Shown: positions 31,780 to 42,800 of the stretch, piece after piece
Position numbering within the stretch: the first letter of the stretch is position 1
How the letters are laid out: every line of letters starts with the position of its first letter
DNA from: Pseudomonadota bacterium
Lineage (GTDB): Bacteria; Myxococcota_A; UBA9042
Assembly (NCBI GenBank): GCA_005792545.1
Contig: SXRM01000249.1
Coordinates: 1 to 64,000, forward strand
Direction of reading: 5' to 3'
Length of the DNA stretch: 64,000 nucleotides
Program-made: the position numbers and the translations under genes
Notes under the pieces: generated by a model
Told to the model about the DNA's origin: nothing
Database searches by the model: none
The model's input: only the letters and a program-made list of their open reading frames with translations

Positions 31780-33498
31780 TCAACGATGCCGGCCCACCAC
31801 CGCCAAAAGCCGCTCGCGGGTCGCGCCAATCAGTTTGTCGTCCTGCGCAGCCAGGGCGGCGCGAAAATGGGCAATCAGCTCACCCAGGTGTGCCCGCTCA
31901 GCCCCCGTCAGCGCCATATACAGGGCATCGGCGCGGCTGAGCGCCGTCACGTTCGGCAGTGCCTCTTGCGGGTGGAACTTGAGGCGCGCCATCGCCGCCC
32001 GCGCTTCCTCGATTTGGGCCGCGGTCAAACGGCCCGGTGACTGCTCGATGACCAACTGCGCCTTCTTGCCTGTCGAGCGCACCGTGGTCTCAACTTCGAT
32101 AATGCCATTGAGATCATAGCTGAATCGGATGTCCACCCCCTCCTGCCCGCTCGGCCCCGCTGGGATGTCCTTGACCGCGTACTCGCCGAGCTTGGTGTTG
32201 TGCGCCGCCATCGGGTGCTCGCCCTGGTACACATCGACGGTAATCGAGGTCTGCTCGTCCTGGGACGTGACAAAGGGCTTACTGCGGCTGCACGGAATGA
32301 CCGTGCCGCGCTCGATGATCGGCACGAACACGCCCGTGATCTCCAGCGGCCCCATGCGGCTCATGCTGCTGGTTCCGAGCGAAAATGGCGCAATATCCGT
32401 CACCACCAGGTCATCCACCGCCGCGTCGCCTTGCTTTAATGCCGCCTGCACCGCCGCACCCATCGCCACCGCCTCGTCCGGCGGCAGCTTGCGCAGCGGC
32501 AAGCGGCCAAACAGCTGGCTCGCCAACCGACCCACACACGGCAGCCGCGTCGAGCCACCGACCAGCAGCACTTCGTCGATTTGCGTTGGTTTCAAGTTGG
32601 CATCGCGCAGCGCCCGCACCACGATGCCGCGGATGCGATCGAGCAACGGCGCCCACTCGGCCTCGGCTTCGGCGCGCGTCACGGACATTTCCAGCGACAG
32701 CGTCTTGCCGCCGACCGCCAGCTCGTAGAGCGCAATCTGCGCCTTGTCGGTCTCGCTCAGCTGCTTTTTGGCCATCTCGGCCGACTGGCGCAGCCGCGCC
32801 CACGCTTTGACATCCTTGGCAGCGTCCACCTGGTGGTCGGCCTGGATCTGCACCGCAAAGCGCTTGCCCAGCGCCTCGTCAAAGTCGTCGCCACCCAGCC
32901 GCGAGTCGCCGGCGCTCGCCTGCACTTCGATGACGCCCTCGATGATCTCCAAGATGGTGACGTCAAAGGTGCCACCGCCGAGATCCAGCACCGCGGCGCG
33001 CAATTCGCGGTTGCGCTCGTGCAGGCCATAGGCCATCGCGGCGGCCGTCGGCTCGTTGATGATGCGCTCGACGTGCAACCCTGCGATGCGCCCGGCAGCG
33101 CGCGTGGCCTGGCGTTGGGCGTCGCCAAAGTACGCGGGCACGGTGACCACGGCTTCGTCAATCGTCCTACCCAGCGCCTTTTCGGCGTCGAGCTTGAGCG
33201 CGCGCAGCACCAGCGCCGACAGGTCTTGCGGCGTGAACTTCTTGCCCGCCAGCTCATAGACCTTGTCCGAGCCCATGTCGCGCTTGAACGACATCGCCGA
33301 CCGCTCCGGGTGCGTCACGGCGCGTGCCCGCGCCGCCGCGCCGACCAGCACCCGGCCGTCGTCGTCCAGGCTGACCGCGCTTGGCGTCAGCAGCTCGCCC
33401 AGGCCATTGGGCAACACCACAGGTTTACCGTCTTGCAGTACGGCCACCAGCGAGTAGGTGGTGCCCAAGTCGATGCCAAGAATGGGTTTGCTGCTCAT
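31780..33498 (-). CDS. Hsp70/DnaK-like chaperone
   Basis: [31 protein letters not shown]...[41 protein letters not shown]...[15 protein letters not shown]. Confidence 0.95.
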   Translation of the reverse strand: MSSKPILGIDLGTTYSLVAVLQDGKPVVLPNGLGELLTPSAVSLDDDGRVLVGAAARARAVTHPERSAMSFKRDMGSDKVYELAGKKFTPQDLSALVLRALKLDAEKALGRTIDEAVVTVPAYFGDAQRQATRAAGRIAGLHVERIINEPTAAAMAYGLHERNRELRAAVLDLGGGTFDVTILEIIEGVIEVQASAGDSRLGGDDFDEALGKRFAVQIQADHQVDAAKDVKAWARLRQSAEMAKKQLSETDKAQIALYELAVGGKTLSLEMSVTRAEAEAEWAPLLDRIRGIVVRALRDANLKPTQIDEVLLVGGSTRLPCVGRLASQLFGRLPLRKLPPDEAVAMGAAVQAALKQGDAAVDDLVVTDIAPFSLGTSSMSRMGPLEITGVFVPIIERGTVIPCSRSKPFVTSQDEQTSITVDVYQGEHPMAAHNTKLGEYAVKDIPAGPSGQEGVDIRFSYDLNGIIEVETTVRSTGKKAQLVIEQSPGRLTAAQIEEARAAMARLKFHPQEALPNVTALSRADALYMALTGAERAHLGELIAHFRAALAAQDDKLIGATRERLLAVVGRHR

Positions 33499-35174
33499 TT
33501 GTCGCCTTTCTTGGTGGGCATGCTGCGCCGGCATGCTTGTACGGCTGCGACGACCGCGCAACCCGGTTCGCCGCCGCCGGGCGAGGCCAGCGCGGCCTTT
33601 TCGACGGCGTCGGCGTCGCCGTGCAGCGCGCCCAAGAGCGTCGCCGTCTCCCAGGCCGCCAGCTGGCAGCGGCCAACCCGCAGGGCCGCCGCCACTTTCT
33701 TGCCTTGCGCGCGCAAGGCCTGCGCCGAGTCAGGGGCAGCGTGTTCCGCCAAGGCATCGACGCTGCTGCGCACATGGCGACCGGCAGCCGCACCGGTGCC
33801 AGGCGCCTTGCCGCAGCCAGCTGGCAGGTCGCTGGGCCAGCCTGGGGCTGTCTGCCACGGCGTCAACACCGCCGCCAGCCCCACGGGCCGCCACGGCACT
33901 AGCGGGTAGCGCAGCGCCAGGTCGGGGATGGTGACCGGCGTCGGCGGGACGTACAGGTCGCGGAACAGGTGGTCGAGGTTGGGCGCCTGCGGCCGATAGT
34001 TGGGCAAATAATCCACCGTCGAAATACCCCGTTGGGTCCGGGACTTGCTTTTGCCGGCCATGCCGGCCAGCGCCCCAATCGCCACCATGATCATCGCAAT
34101 CAGCGCGACGGCGCCCCAGGAGTCTGCCGTATGGCGTCGCGGTGGCACCGGCAATGGCCAGGGCTGCTGCGCCGTCGCGAAAGGCAGCGCCACCTGCCCC
34201 GGCCGCCGCTGGTCCCAGCCCTTCTGCAACGCCGCGACCAGCGTCTGCGCCGCCACCGGGCAGTGCATGCGCAGCATCAGCAACGCCACCGGCACGCGAT
34301 CCAAGTGCGTGTCGAGCCAGCGGTCAACCACTGGCTGCAGGTCGGCCTTGGACAGTTGCTCGGCCTGCAACAGCAGCGCAAACACCGGCTGCTGCAGGCT
34401 GCGGGCCGCGAGCGCCGTCTCGCGCGTGACCTGCCAGCGCAGCATCGACTCGGTGCTGCGAAACACCTTGAGCTCGCCGCCATTGGCGTCGATCCAGCCC
34501 GCTAGCGCCTTGGCCAGTCGCTCGGCACTGGCGCGGTGCCCTTGCTGCAACAGGTCGGCAATGCCCTGCACGCAGCGCAGGACCTGCGGCCGCGGCGCGT
34601 CAGGCAGGTCGCGTGCCACATCGAGCGCGCGCGCCAGCTCGTAGGCGTGGACCACCGGGCGATCGCCCAGACCGCGCTCGAAGACGCCGCGCAGCCGCGC
34701 ACGCTCGATCCGCGGATCCGCCGCGGGCAGGGGCTGCGGTGCCGGTTGCCCGTGCGGGAAGGCAGCCAACTCGGGCAATGCCTCAGCGGCTTGGTCGGCA
34801 ACAGTCTGCGCTGGCGCAGCCTGGACCTGGACATCCTCCAGGTCCATCTCGGACAGCAATGCGTCCAGATCCTGGGCATAGGCCTCGCGCGCCGCAGCCG
34901 GGTCTACCCACACGATGGGCGCACGGGCGCTGTCGGCACGGTCGACTTCGTCCTCGTCGTCTTCGTTGTCGCGCAGATCCGGCTGGCCCAACAACCACGG
35001 TCGCTCACGCAGGGCCTCGTCCACTGCCTCCCAGGCCGCGCGGGCGCGGGCAAAACCCTCTGGATCGCGCTCGGGCTTGCAGACCTTGACCTGCCGCAGA
35101 TAGGCGCGCCGCGCGGTGTCGCGGTCGAACCGTTCGGGCAGGCCCAGATGCGTGCGGGCGGCGTACAGGTCCAT
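33495..35174 (-). CDS. J-domain-like protein paired with the Hsp70 gene
   Basis: MDLYAARTHLGLPERFDRDTARRAYLRQVKVCKPERDPEGFARARAAWEAVDEAL; ATGA overlap with the Hsp70 gene; central TM WGAVALIAMIMVAIGALAG. Confidence 0.7.
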   Translation of the reverse strand: MDLYAARTHLGLPERFDRDTARRAYLRQVKVCKPERDPEGFARARAAWEAVDEALRERPWLLGQPDLRDNEDDEDEVDRADSARAPIVWVDPAAAREAYAQDLDALLSEMDLEDVQVQAAPAQTVADQAAEALPELAAFPHGQPAPQPLPAADPRIERARLRGVFERGLGDRPVVHAYELARALDVARDLPDAPRPQVLRCVQGIADLLQQGHRASAERLAKALAGWIDANGGELKVFRSTESMLRWQVTRETALAARSLQQPVFALLLQAEQLSKADLQPVVDRWLDTHLDRVPVALLMLRMHCPVAAQTLVAALQKGWDQRRPGQVALPFATAQQPWPLPVPPRRHTADSWGAVALIAMIMVAIGALAGMAGKSKSRTQRGISTVDYLPNYRPQAPNLDHLFRDLYVPPTPVTIPDLALRYPLVPWRPVGLAAVLTPWQTAPGWPSDLPAGCGKAPGTGAAAGRHVRSSVDALAEHAAPDSAQALRAQGKKVAAALRVGRCQLAAWETATLLGALHGDADAVEKAALASPGGGEPGCAVVAAVQACRRSMPTKKGDK

Positions 35175-35240
35175 GCGGGCAGCGTAGCGCCAAACGAGGG
35201 GGTTGGCACGGGCGCTGGGACGCGCGGCCGGCGGCGACGG
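35024..35240. repeat. Copy 1 of a ~215-bp direct repeat (5' end of the J-like gene)
   Basis: Aligns to 36406-36622 with mostly matching bases, including ccgttcgggcaggccc and gcgccaaacgagggggttg. Confidence 0.8.
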
Positions 35241-35417
35241 TGCAGGGCTGAAGGCGCGGCGGGTTCCACACCGGGACACCCGGCGCCGCTAGCTGTTGGC
35301 AGGCACCGGCGATCGGGAACTGCCCGTCTGACCGCAGCTGCGCCGCCCTTGCCGCCAACCACGGCCACGCGTACGCTGACCTCGCATGGCGGGTTGGTGC
35401 CGCCGAAAATCGCCCGG

Positions 35418-35720
35418 ATGCCGCCTGCCGCTCTGCACGTAACGCCCGCGCACCTGCTGACCGACAGCCAAGGCCGGCCCTACTTCTTGTGGGACATGGA
35501 TATGACGTTGGCCCAGTTGCGCGCTCAGTTGGCCATGCCGCCGTCGGCCGGCCGCGATGCGCTGACGGCCAAGGTGCTGCGGCAAGCCAAGCCAGACGAT
35601 GCGGTACACCTGATCGGCAAAGCCGAAATCGTCGCCCGTATGGACGACTTGGGGCCATTGCTCGGCGACACCCGCGCGTTCTGGGAGTTTTGGGCCGCGC
35701 GCTGGCGCCAAACGAGGTAG
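35418..35720 (+). CDS. Small protein upstream of the nucleotidyltransferase; candidate antitoxin
   Basis: MPPAALHVTPAHLLTDSQGRPYFLWDMDMTLAQLRAQLAMPPSAGRDALTAKVLRQAKPDDAVHLIGKAEI..., 100 aa, stop 1 nt before the next GTG start. Confidence 0.6.
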   Translation: MPPAALHVTPAHLLTDSQGRPYFLWDMDMTLAQLRAQLAMPPSAGRDALTAKVLRQAKPDDAVHLIGKAEIVARMDDLGPLLGDTRAFWEFWAARWRQTR

Positions 35721-35723
35721 GGC

Positions 35724-36371
35724 GTGGCGGCGTTGACGACCCTACAACTGCGCATCGTTGCGCTGGTGCAGTCGGTGGAGCCAGCGCCACTTCTGTTTGG
35801 GGGCGCCGCCATCTTGGCGCTGTACAGCGACCACCGGTTGACCCGCGACCTGGACCTGCAATGGCAGCCTTGTGACGACCTGTCGCAAGTGGCGCCGCAA
35901 GTGCAACGCGTGCTCACAGCGGCTGGGATTACATGGGCGGTCATCCAACGCTCACCGACGTTTGTGCGTCTTCGCGCGGCCCTCCACGACGAAGTCGTGC
36001 TCTTGGACCTGGTCGCCCACCCTGGCAGCGCACGAACCGACACCTGTCGTGCGATGATCGGCGGCGTGCCTTGCCTGGCATTGACGCTGCAGGGGGCATT
36101 GATGGACAAGCTGGGCGCGTTGCTGTCACGGCAAGAGGGCCGCGATTTGGACGACATCGCACACCTGCTCGCGGTCGGCGGCGATCTCGCTGCCGCCCTT
36201 GCCGCCGCCCCCAACCAGGATGCCGGTTTTTCGTGCATGACCGTTGCGTGGTTGTTGCGCGGCTGGCGCATGGAGGCCGTGGCGCTGGCTTCCGGATGGT
36301 CCCCCGCCAAGATGGCCGAAATGACCCTGTTTCGCGACCAGCTCGTCGAGCGGTTGGCGGCTAGCGTGTAG
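35724..36371 (+). CDS. Nucleotidyltransferase AbiEii/AbiGii toxin-like protein
   Basis: VAALTTLQLRIVALVQSVEPAPLLFGGAAILALYSDHRLTRDLDLQW...DEVVLLDLVAHPG...ALMDKLGALLSRQEGRDLDDIAHLL. Confidence 0.75.
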   Translation: MAALTTLQLRIVALVQSVEPAPLLFGGAAILALYSDHRLTRDLDLQWQPCDDLSQVAPQVQRVLTAAGITWAVIQRSPTFVRLRAALHDEVVLLDLVAHPGSARTDTCRAMIGGVPCLALTLQGALMDKLGALLSRQEGRDLDDIAHLLAVGGDLAAALAAAPNQDAGFSCMTVAWLLRGWRMEAVALASGWSPAKMAEMTLFRDQLVERLAASV

Positions 36372-36405
36372 GCTGACGCCGCTTTCTTGCACTTGGCCAG
36401 TTCCT

Positions 36406-36622
36406 TTGTCTCCGAGGCCACGCGGGCGCGCGCAAAGCCCTCGGGATCGCGCTCGGGCTTGCAGACCTTGACATGCCGCAGATAGCCGCGCCGCGCGGTG
36501 TCGCGGACGAACCGTTCGGGCAGGCCCAAGTGCATGCGGGCGGCGTACAGGTCCATGCGGGCAGGGTAGCGCCAAACGAGGGGGTTGCCACGGGGCCGTG
36601 GGACGCGCCGCGGGCGGAGCAG
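36406..36622 (-). pseudogene. Copy 2 of the direct repeat: truncated duplicate of the J-like gene 5' end
   Basis: Minus-strand MDLYAARMHLGLPERFVRDTARRGYLRHVKVCKPERDPEGFARARVASE from 36556; offset 1382 bp from copy 1. Confidence 0.8.
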
Positions 36623-36850
36623 GTGCAGGCGCGGGGCTCCGGTTGGTTCAACAGAAGGACAGCTGAGGCCCGCAGCGGATGGCATGCAGTGGGGGATGCT
36701 GAACCGGATCGGCAGAGCTCTGGTGTGTGCAGTGCTTGGCGTTGACACGTCTTGTCTTGCAGCGTTACGGTTGCGACGTTCACGGGCTGCTGCACTTGGT
36801 CATGCGGCGGTCGGCAGGTTGTGCCGTTGCAGGAGGCCCTGATGTGTAAG

Positions 36851-36861
36851 CCCCCCCCCCC
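36851..36861. repeat. C11 homopolymer directly upstream of the RHS toxin start codon
   Basis: gtgtaag-ccccccccccc-ggttgacgttttctgaaATG. Confidence 0.85.
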
Positions 36862-36878
36862 GGTTGACGTTTTCTGAA

Positions 36879-39800
36879 ATGTCCAGAATCGCTTGCTTGC
36901 TCGCGATTGCGCTTCTCGCCGCGTGCACTGTCGATGTCGCGGTGGCCCCGGACCGGGATAGTGGTGAGAGCGATCTCAAGGTGGCCGACTCTGGGTTCGC
37001 GACGAGATCGACAGCGCTGACCAATCCGGGCATCGAGCTCAAGTCGCAAGATCTCGCGACGATTGAGGTGGGCACGCAATCCGCTGTGGACGTGCCTGTC
37101 ATTTTTGAAGTCGCCGTTGCGAACCCTAGCCCGATAACCGACGAGATTCGCTGCCGCCGAGACGGTCTGATCGAGACGGTGTACGGGGGCCTGCAAAGCG
37201 GCCAATTCACGCATACGTTTACTCAAGTGCCACGCGGCATGCATGACCTGGCGTGTTCGCTGTTTATTGGCGCCGACCTGGTCCAACGAGCGACGCGCCG
37301 CGTATTTGTTTCCGGCGACTGCACCGGCGGCGACTGCGACGATGGCAACCCCTGCACCAACGACCCGTGCATCAATGGCAAATGCGTCTACGAGGCACTG
37401 CCAAACTGCTGCCTTTCCGACGATGCTTGTCCGAAGTCCCACACCTGCGTTCAGTTGACAGCGGGACCCAAGGTCTGCTCGCCTTGTGCGAGCGATAGCG
37501 TCTGCGACGACGGTGCCAACGCCGGCGGTACCGACTGTGCCCAAGACAAATGCAACCTCGACGCAAGTTTAGGCCCCTACGCGCTTTGCGAACATCCGAC
37601 CAACTGCAATACGGAGAGGCCACTACGCGGTTGCACTACCTTCACGGGCAACCTGGGCGGGTGGATAGGCCCCGCGGCGTTTTCGCACCAAGTCGCTGAC
37701 CTTACAGGCTCTGCATCGCCAGGATCGGTGCGCTTCCAATCGGCGTCGTCCGACAATGGGCCGTTTTGCCTGCGCTCACCCGAGTTTGTGGCACCGCCAG
37801 CCGGGCCGACAACGTGGACCGTGCAGTTCTGGCACAAGCTGGTGTCAGGGTCGCCAGTGACGTTATCGGTGACGCCGGTGTACCCGAACGCCGGCGGGTG
37901 GGCACAATCGTCTGCACCGCCCTGGACCAAACAAATCCCCGCCCCCGCCGGGCAGCCGGTGCTGGAGTCCATTGTTCCGGTGGACCCATTGGGCGGCGGC
38001 ACAATCAAGCTCGACATCTGCGTCACTGTGGCTGGTGCCGCGGTTTGGGACCTGGACGACGTCTGCATCGCTGCCGGCACTGCCCCGACGCTCGTTTGCA
38101 AGCCGATTGTGCACATGACCGCAGGCGGCAAGCGGACCGACAAAGTGTACGATTTGCATGCCCTGGGTGGCTCTGCCGGCTATCCATTGCAATTCAGTAA
38201 GCTCGCAGGGCCATCGTGGCTGGGATTCTACCCGGCGCTTTACGATGGCCACCTTGGGCAATGGCTGGCTAGCCCGGATCTGCGGTCGATGGCCAAGGAA
38301 CAGGCTGGCTACCACGCAGTTACGATCCGAGCGAGCGATACTGTACTGCAAGCGCAGTGCACGACGAGCGCGAATATCCGGCATCCGAGCGGGCTACTGA
38401 TCTGGGCGCCCGGGGCGCCGGACCATGCCTTTCAGCCTTTGCGCGATGCGGCGAAGGCGTTGGGTATGAGCTGGCTGGATACGCCGGCGCTTGCCAATGT
38501 CGGGGACCTATCGGCATTCCACACGATTATCGGCGTGTTGGGGATTGGCGTTGCTCCGCACTTCCCGTCTGCGCAGGAGGCTGAACGGCTGATTGCGCAT
38601 TGGCAGTCAGGTCGGCTGGCCCTGGCTGGCAGCGCGTACTGGTCGGCGAATGACGGTGGCTGGTCGGCCAACCAAAAGGCAATGCGCCAAGCGTTTGGCA
38701 CAACAGGCTATTCTGCCCCAGGCCAGCCCAACCTCGAACCCTCCGCTACTGGCTTCGCACTGCACCTCGACACCAACCAAGTCCCCGCAGCGCCACAACC
38801 CTATGCCATCAAGGAGGACGAGAACCTCTGGGCCAACAACGACCACCTGACCGTAACCAATGCCGCCACGAGCTGCCTGCCGGTGTTGCGCGTCCAGCCG
38901 TTCACCGGCCCGGCCTTCTGGACCGAAATTGCGTGCGAGCACCAGGGCGGCAACCGCACGATCGCGATGTCCGCACCCTTCGGCGCGTTCAAGGACGCGC
39001 TGGGCCACGCCTCGACCGTCGAGCATGCCAAGCGGATCCTGCAGTTCCTGTCTAACGGCTTTCCGCCGTGCGCGAGCAGTTCGGACTGCAACGACAACGA
39101 TGCATGCACAACAAACGCTTGCGTCGACGGCAAATGCGACTTTGCCGCGCCGGTCAACTGCAATGACGCCAACGATTGCACCGTGGACAGTTGCTCGAAA
39201 GACACCGGGTGCGCGCACTATGCTGACCCCAACGCGACATGCAACGACACCACGACCTGTACCGGCGACGAACACTGCCAGGCCGGCGTGTGCATTACCG
39301 GCGGCGTGATGGCGTGTGACGACACCGACGGCAACCCTTGCACCTCGCCCTCCTGCATTGCCTGGGTCGGTTGCGTCAACTTCAACAATGCCAACGCCTG
39401 CAACGACCAAAACCCGTGCACGGAAAACGACCCGTGCCAGGGCGGCGTCTGCGCTGGGGCGAACCAGACGGTGGCCGCGACCGGGTACTGCGCGCCCGAC
39501 CCGATCGGCCCCCTGCCGCCGGACCCGACGGCACTTGCGCCTCCGTTGCCCACCACCACCGTCACCTCGTTTTCGGCAGCCGTCGCCTTCCTGTGGTCCG
39601 GTGCCAATGCCATCCAGAAGCCGCTGCCGAATGCGGCGCCGCTGAACTTCGACCCCAGAGTCATCGCAGTCAGCCGCGGCAAGGTCATGCAGCGGAGTGG
39701 CAATGGCGTTGCGCCCCTGCCCAAGGCCAAAGTGTGGGTACCGGCGCACCCCGAATGGGGCTACGTGCTGACGCGCATCGATGGCAGCTTCGACTTCGTG

Positions 39801-42800
39801 GCCGAGCAGGGCGCCGGTATCGTGGTCGAGTTCGTCAAGCCGGGGTTCTTCCCCGTTCATCGCAAGATCGACGTGCCCAGGCGCGATTACGTGGTGCTTG
39901 CTGAAGTTGTGCTGGTGCAGCCGGATCCGGTATCGAAAGTGTTGCAATTTCCGACGCCGCCCCTAGCGGTTGGTGCACTGCTGAGCTCTGTTGTCCAGGG
40001 CCCGCCGGGCAGCACCAAGGTCGACGACGGCCCACGCCAGACCATGCTGCTCGTGCCGCCCGAGACGACGGCGGTAGTCCATGGCCCAGGTGGCGCGCTG
40101 ACCTCGCCGCCACAACTGACCTTGCGGGTGACTGAGTACACGGTCGGGCCAAATGGCCCGGCGGCAATGCCCGCAAATCTGCCGCCGGCGTCCGGCTATA
40201 CGTGGTGTGGCGAGTTCAGCGCGGATGAGGTGATGGCGGCTGGCCCCAAAGCGTGGGTCGAGTTCGGCAAGCCCCTGTCGGTGTACCTCGACAACTTTCT
40301 GGATCTGCCCGTCGGTCGGACCGTGCCGCTCGGCTACTACGACCGCACCGATGCCGTGTGGAAGCAGCCGCGCCCAAAGACGGACGGCAATGGCAATGCG
40401 CTCGCCAAGACTGTCGGCAACGCGCTGGTTATCGCCGCCGGCATTTACCAAGGTGAACTCAAAGTCTGGCTGACGCCGCCAACCCAGGGCCTGGCCACGC
40501 CTGGCTTGCCCAATGCGCTCCTTGACGCGATGGGCATGGCCGCTTGGGAACGTGACGCGCTCAAACAGCGACTCCAGATGTTGCCCGGTGGCGCGCCTGC
40601 TCAGCCCAAGTCGTTCTGGCGCTTTCAGATTGACCACATGACACCTTGGGATGCCAACCTGGGCTATTCCTACGTCGCCGAAGGTCCTACGGAAGACCCG
40701 CCAGGTATTTCGGGGCCGCCAGACGACACCGAAACGCCGACGTGCAAGAAAGGTTCGATCATCGAATGTGAAACGCAAGGCCTGGGCGAGGTCTTTCCCG
40801 TCGTTGGGACGCCGCTCGCGCTTCGCTACCAGAGTCGCCGCACGCCCGGTGGCCGGCAGCGGTTGGTGGAGGTGCCAGCGCCGACCGCGACCACGCCAGC
40901 GAAGGCGACCTCAACGGTCAACGTGGCCGGCCAGACCGTGCCACAGACCGGTACGGGCGGCTCGGGCGGCAAAGTGTTCCAGTGGGATGGCAAGGACGCG
41001 TTCGGACGCACGGTCAACGGTTACCAGCTCGCTGCGGCAACGACGACCTATGCCTACAATAACAAGCGGATTACTGTCCCCATTTCCGAGGGTTCGATTG
41101 GTTTCTCGATCACGCTCCAGGACATCGCCATTTCTTTGGGGTGCACATGCGCGTCCGATGCGAGCGCCACGCTCACCTGCCACTACCCGGACGGCTCGCT
41201 ATGCATGGCGATGGGCGGCACCGAGCCGACCTCGACCTTGGTCAAGTTCCCGCCGCCGCTATTCGGCACCCAGGCCGCGACGACGAAGGGCTTGGCGACC
41301 GTTGAAGTACCTGTGCTCGCCTTTAGCCCGAATCTCGCTCAGCGGACGAACACGCGCACGGTTCACAAGCGCATCGGCAACGTCGCCCCTGATGGCGACC
41401 TCGGCGGGCTGAGCCTGGGCGTGCACCATGTGTACGACCCTGGGTCACAAACCTTGGTGCTGGGCAGTGGCAAGGTGCGCAACCTGCCGACAAACAAGCT
41501 CACCGTGTCGTCGCACGCCGGGGCCGGGACCACGGCGTTGTCGACCGTGCTTGCGGAGCCGCCCGTGCCCATGGCGGGCATTGAACTGACCAACAAGATT
41601 GACGCGCTGGTGGTGACACCCCATGGTTACACCTACTTCGCCTCGGAAGGCAACCTCTATGAACTGAACCCAGCGGGTAACGTGCGCCGGGCCTGTCAGC
41701 AAGCAGGCGGCTTCGCAGTCAGGTCCCTCGCTCTTGCTGGCCCGATTACGCTGCTGGTCGGTATGCACAACAATCTGAACGGTGTGGTCCACAAGACACA
41801 GGTTGGCGCGGCATCCTGCGGCGGTGCGCCGGCCTACGGCAACGCAAGCGCCACCAGTGCCGGTAATTGGGGGCCTGCGAAAGACGCCAAGCTTCTGCCG
41901 TCCGCGCTGGCGGTCGCCCCAGACGGCGCAGTCTTCATCGCAGAGGGTGCTGAGGACCCCGACATGCGCAAGGTTCGCCGGATCGATCCCAGCGGTGTGA
42001 TTGCGCCGTATTTGGGCTCGGGCCTCGACCCGGATCTTTCGACTTCGTGTGAAGACATCGACCAGCCGGCGACCCAAGTTTGCATCGGCCGGCCCAGTGC
42101 ATTGGCGGTGGATGGCGGCGGCAACCTGTTCGTTGGTACCGACACCGGGCGGCTCTTTTGGGTCAGCGGCGCAGATGGCCGCGTCCGTCGAATCCACGTC
42201 GAATTGCCTGCCACGCAAGCGGGCACAACCCTGCTCGGCCTGTATGCTGGGGCTACCAATGTCATCGGCTACTGCCAGTTCGGCGGCAATGGCCAAGGCA
42301 CTGTCAAGCTTGCCATGACCGGCCAGCCCGTTTCGGGCGTCTGGCGCCTGCTTGGCGCGGACCAGACGCTCGCAGCTGACAGCGGCGCCGCGCAAGTAGC
42401 AAACCTGCTCGGCGGCTCGGCCGGGGACCTTGCCATTTCCAACTGCACCGCCGTGGCCCACACCCCACAAGGCGATTGGTATGCCGCTGCGCTTGTCGAC
42501 TACGTTGCGCAATCACGGCGGATCCTGCGCGTCACGCCCCAAGGCCAGGCTTGGACCGGGGGCAACCTCTACCTGCCGTCCGAGGATGGTAGCGAGGCCT
42601 ACGAATTCACTGCCGACGGCCGGCACGTAAGCACGAAAGACGCAACCACCGGCGCGACCCTGTGGGCGTTTCAATACGACCCGCCATTCTCTGGCAAGTT
42701 GGTTTCCGTCACCGACGCCGACGGCATCCTCACCACCATCACGCGAGACGCCGCCGGCAAATCCGTTGCATTGTCGGGCCCGCCGCAGCAAGGCGCGATC

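Noticed and set aside
30623-32119. 498-aa plus-strand ORF opposite the NHL/Cys-rich and Hsp70 genes
   Set aside because: Antisense to two well-supported genes; composition typical of shadow ORFs.
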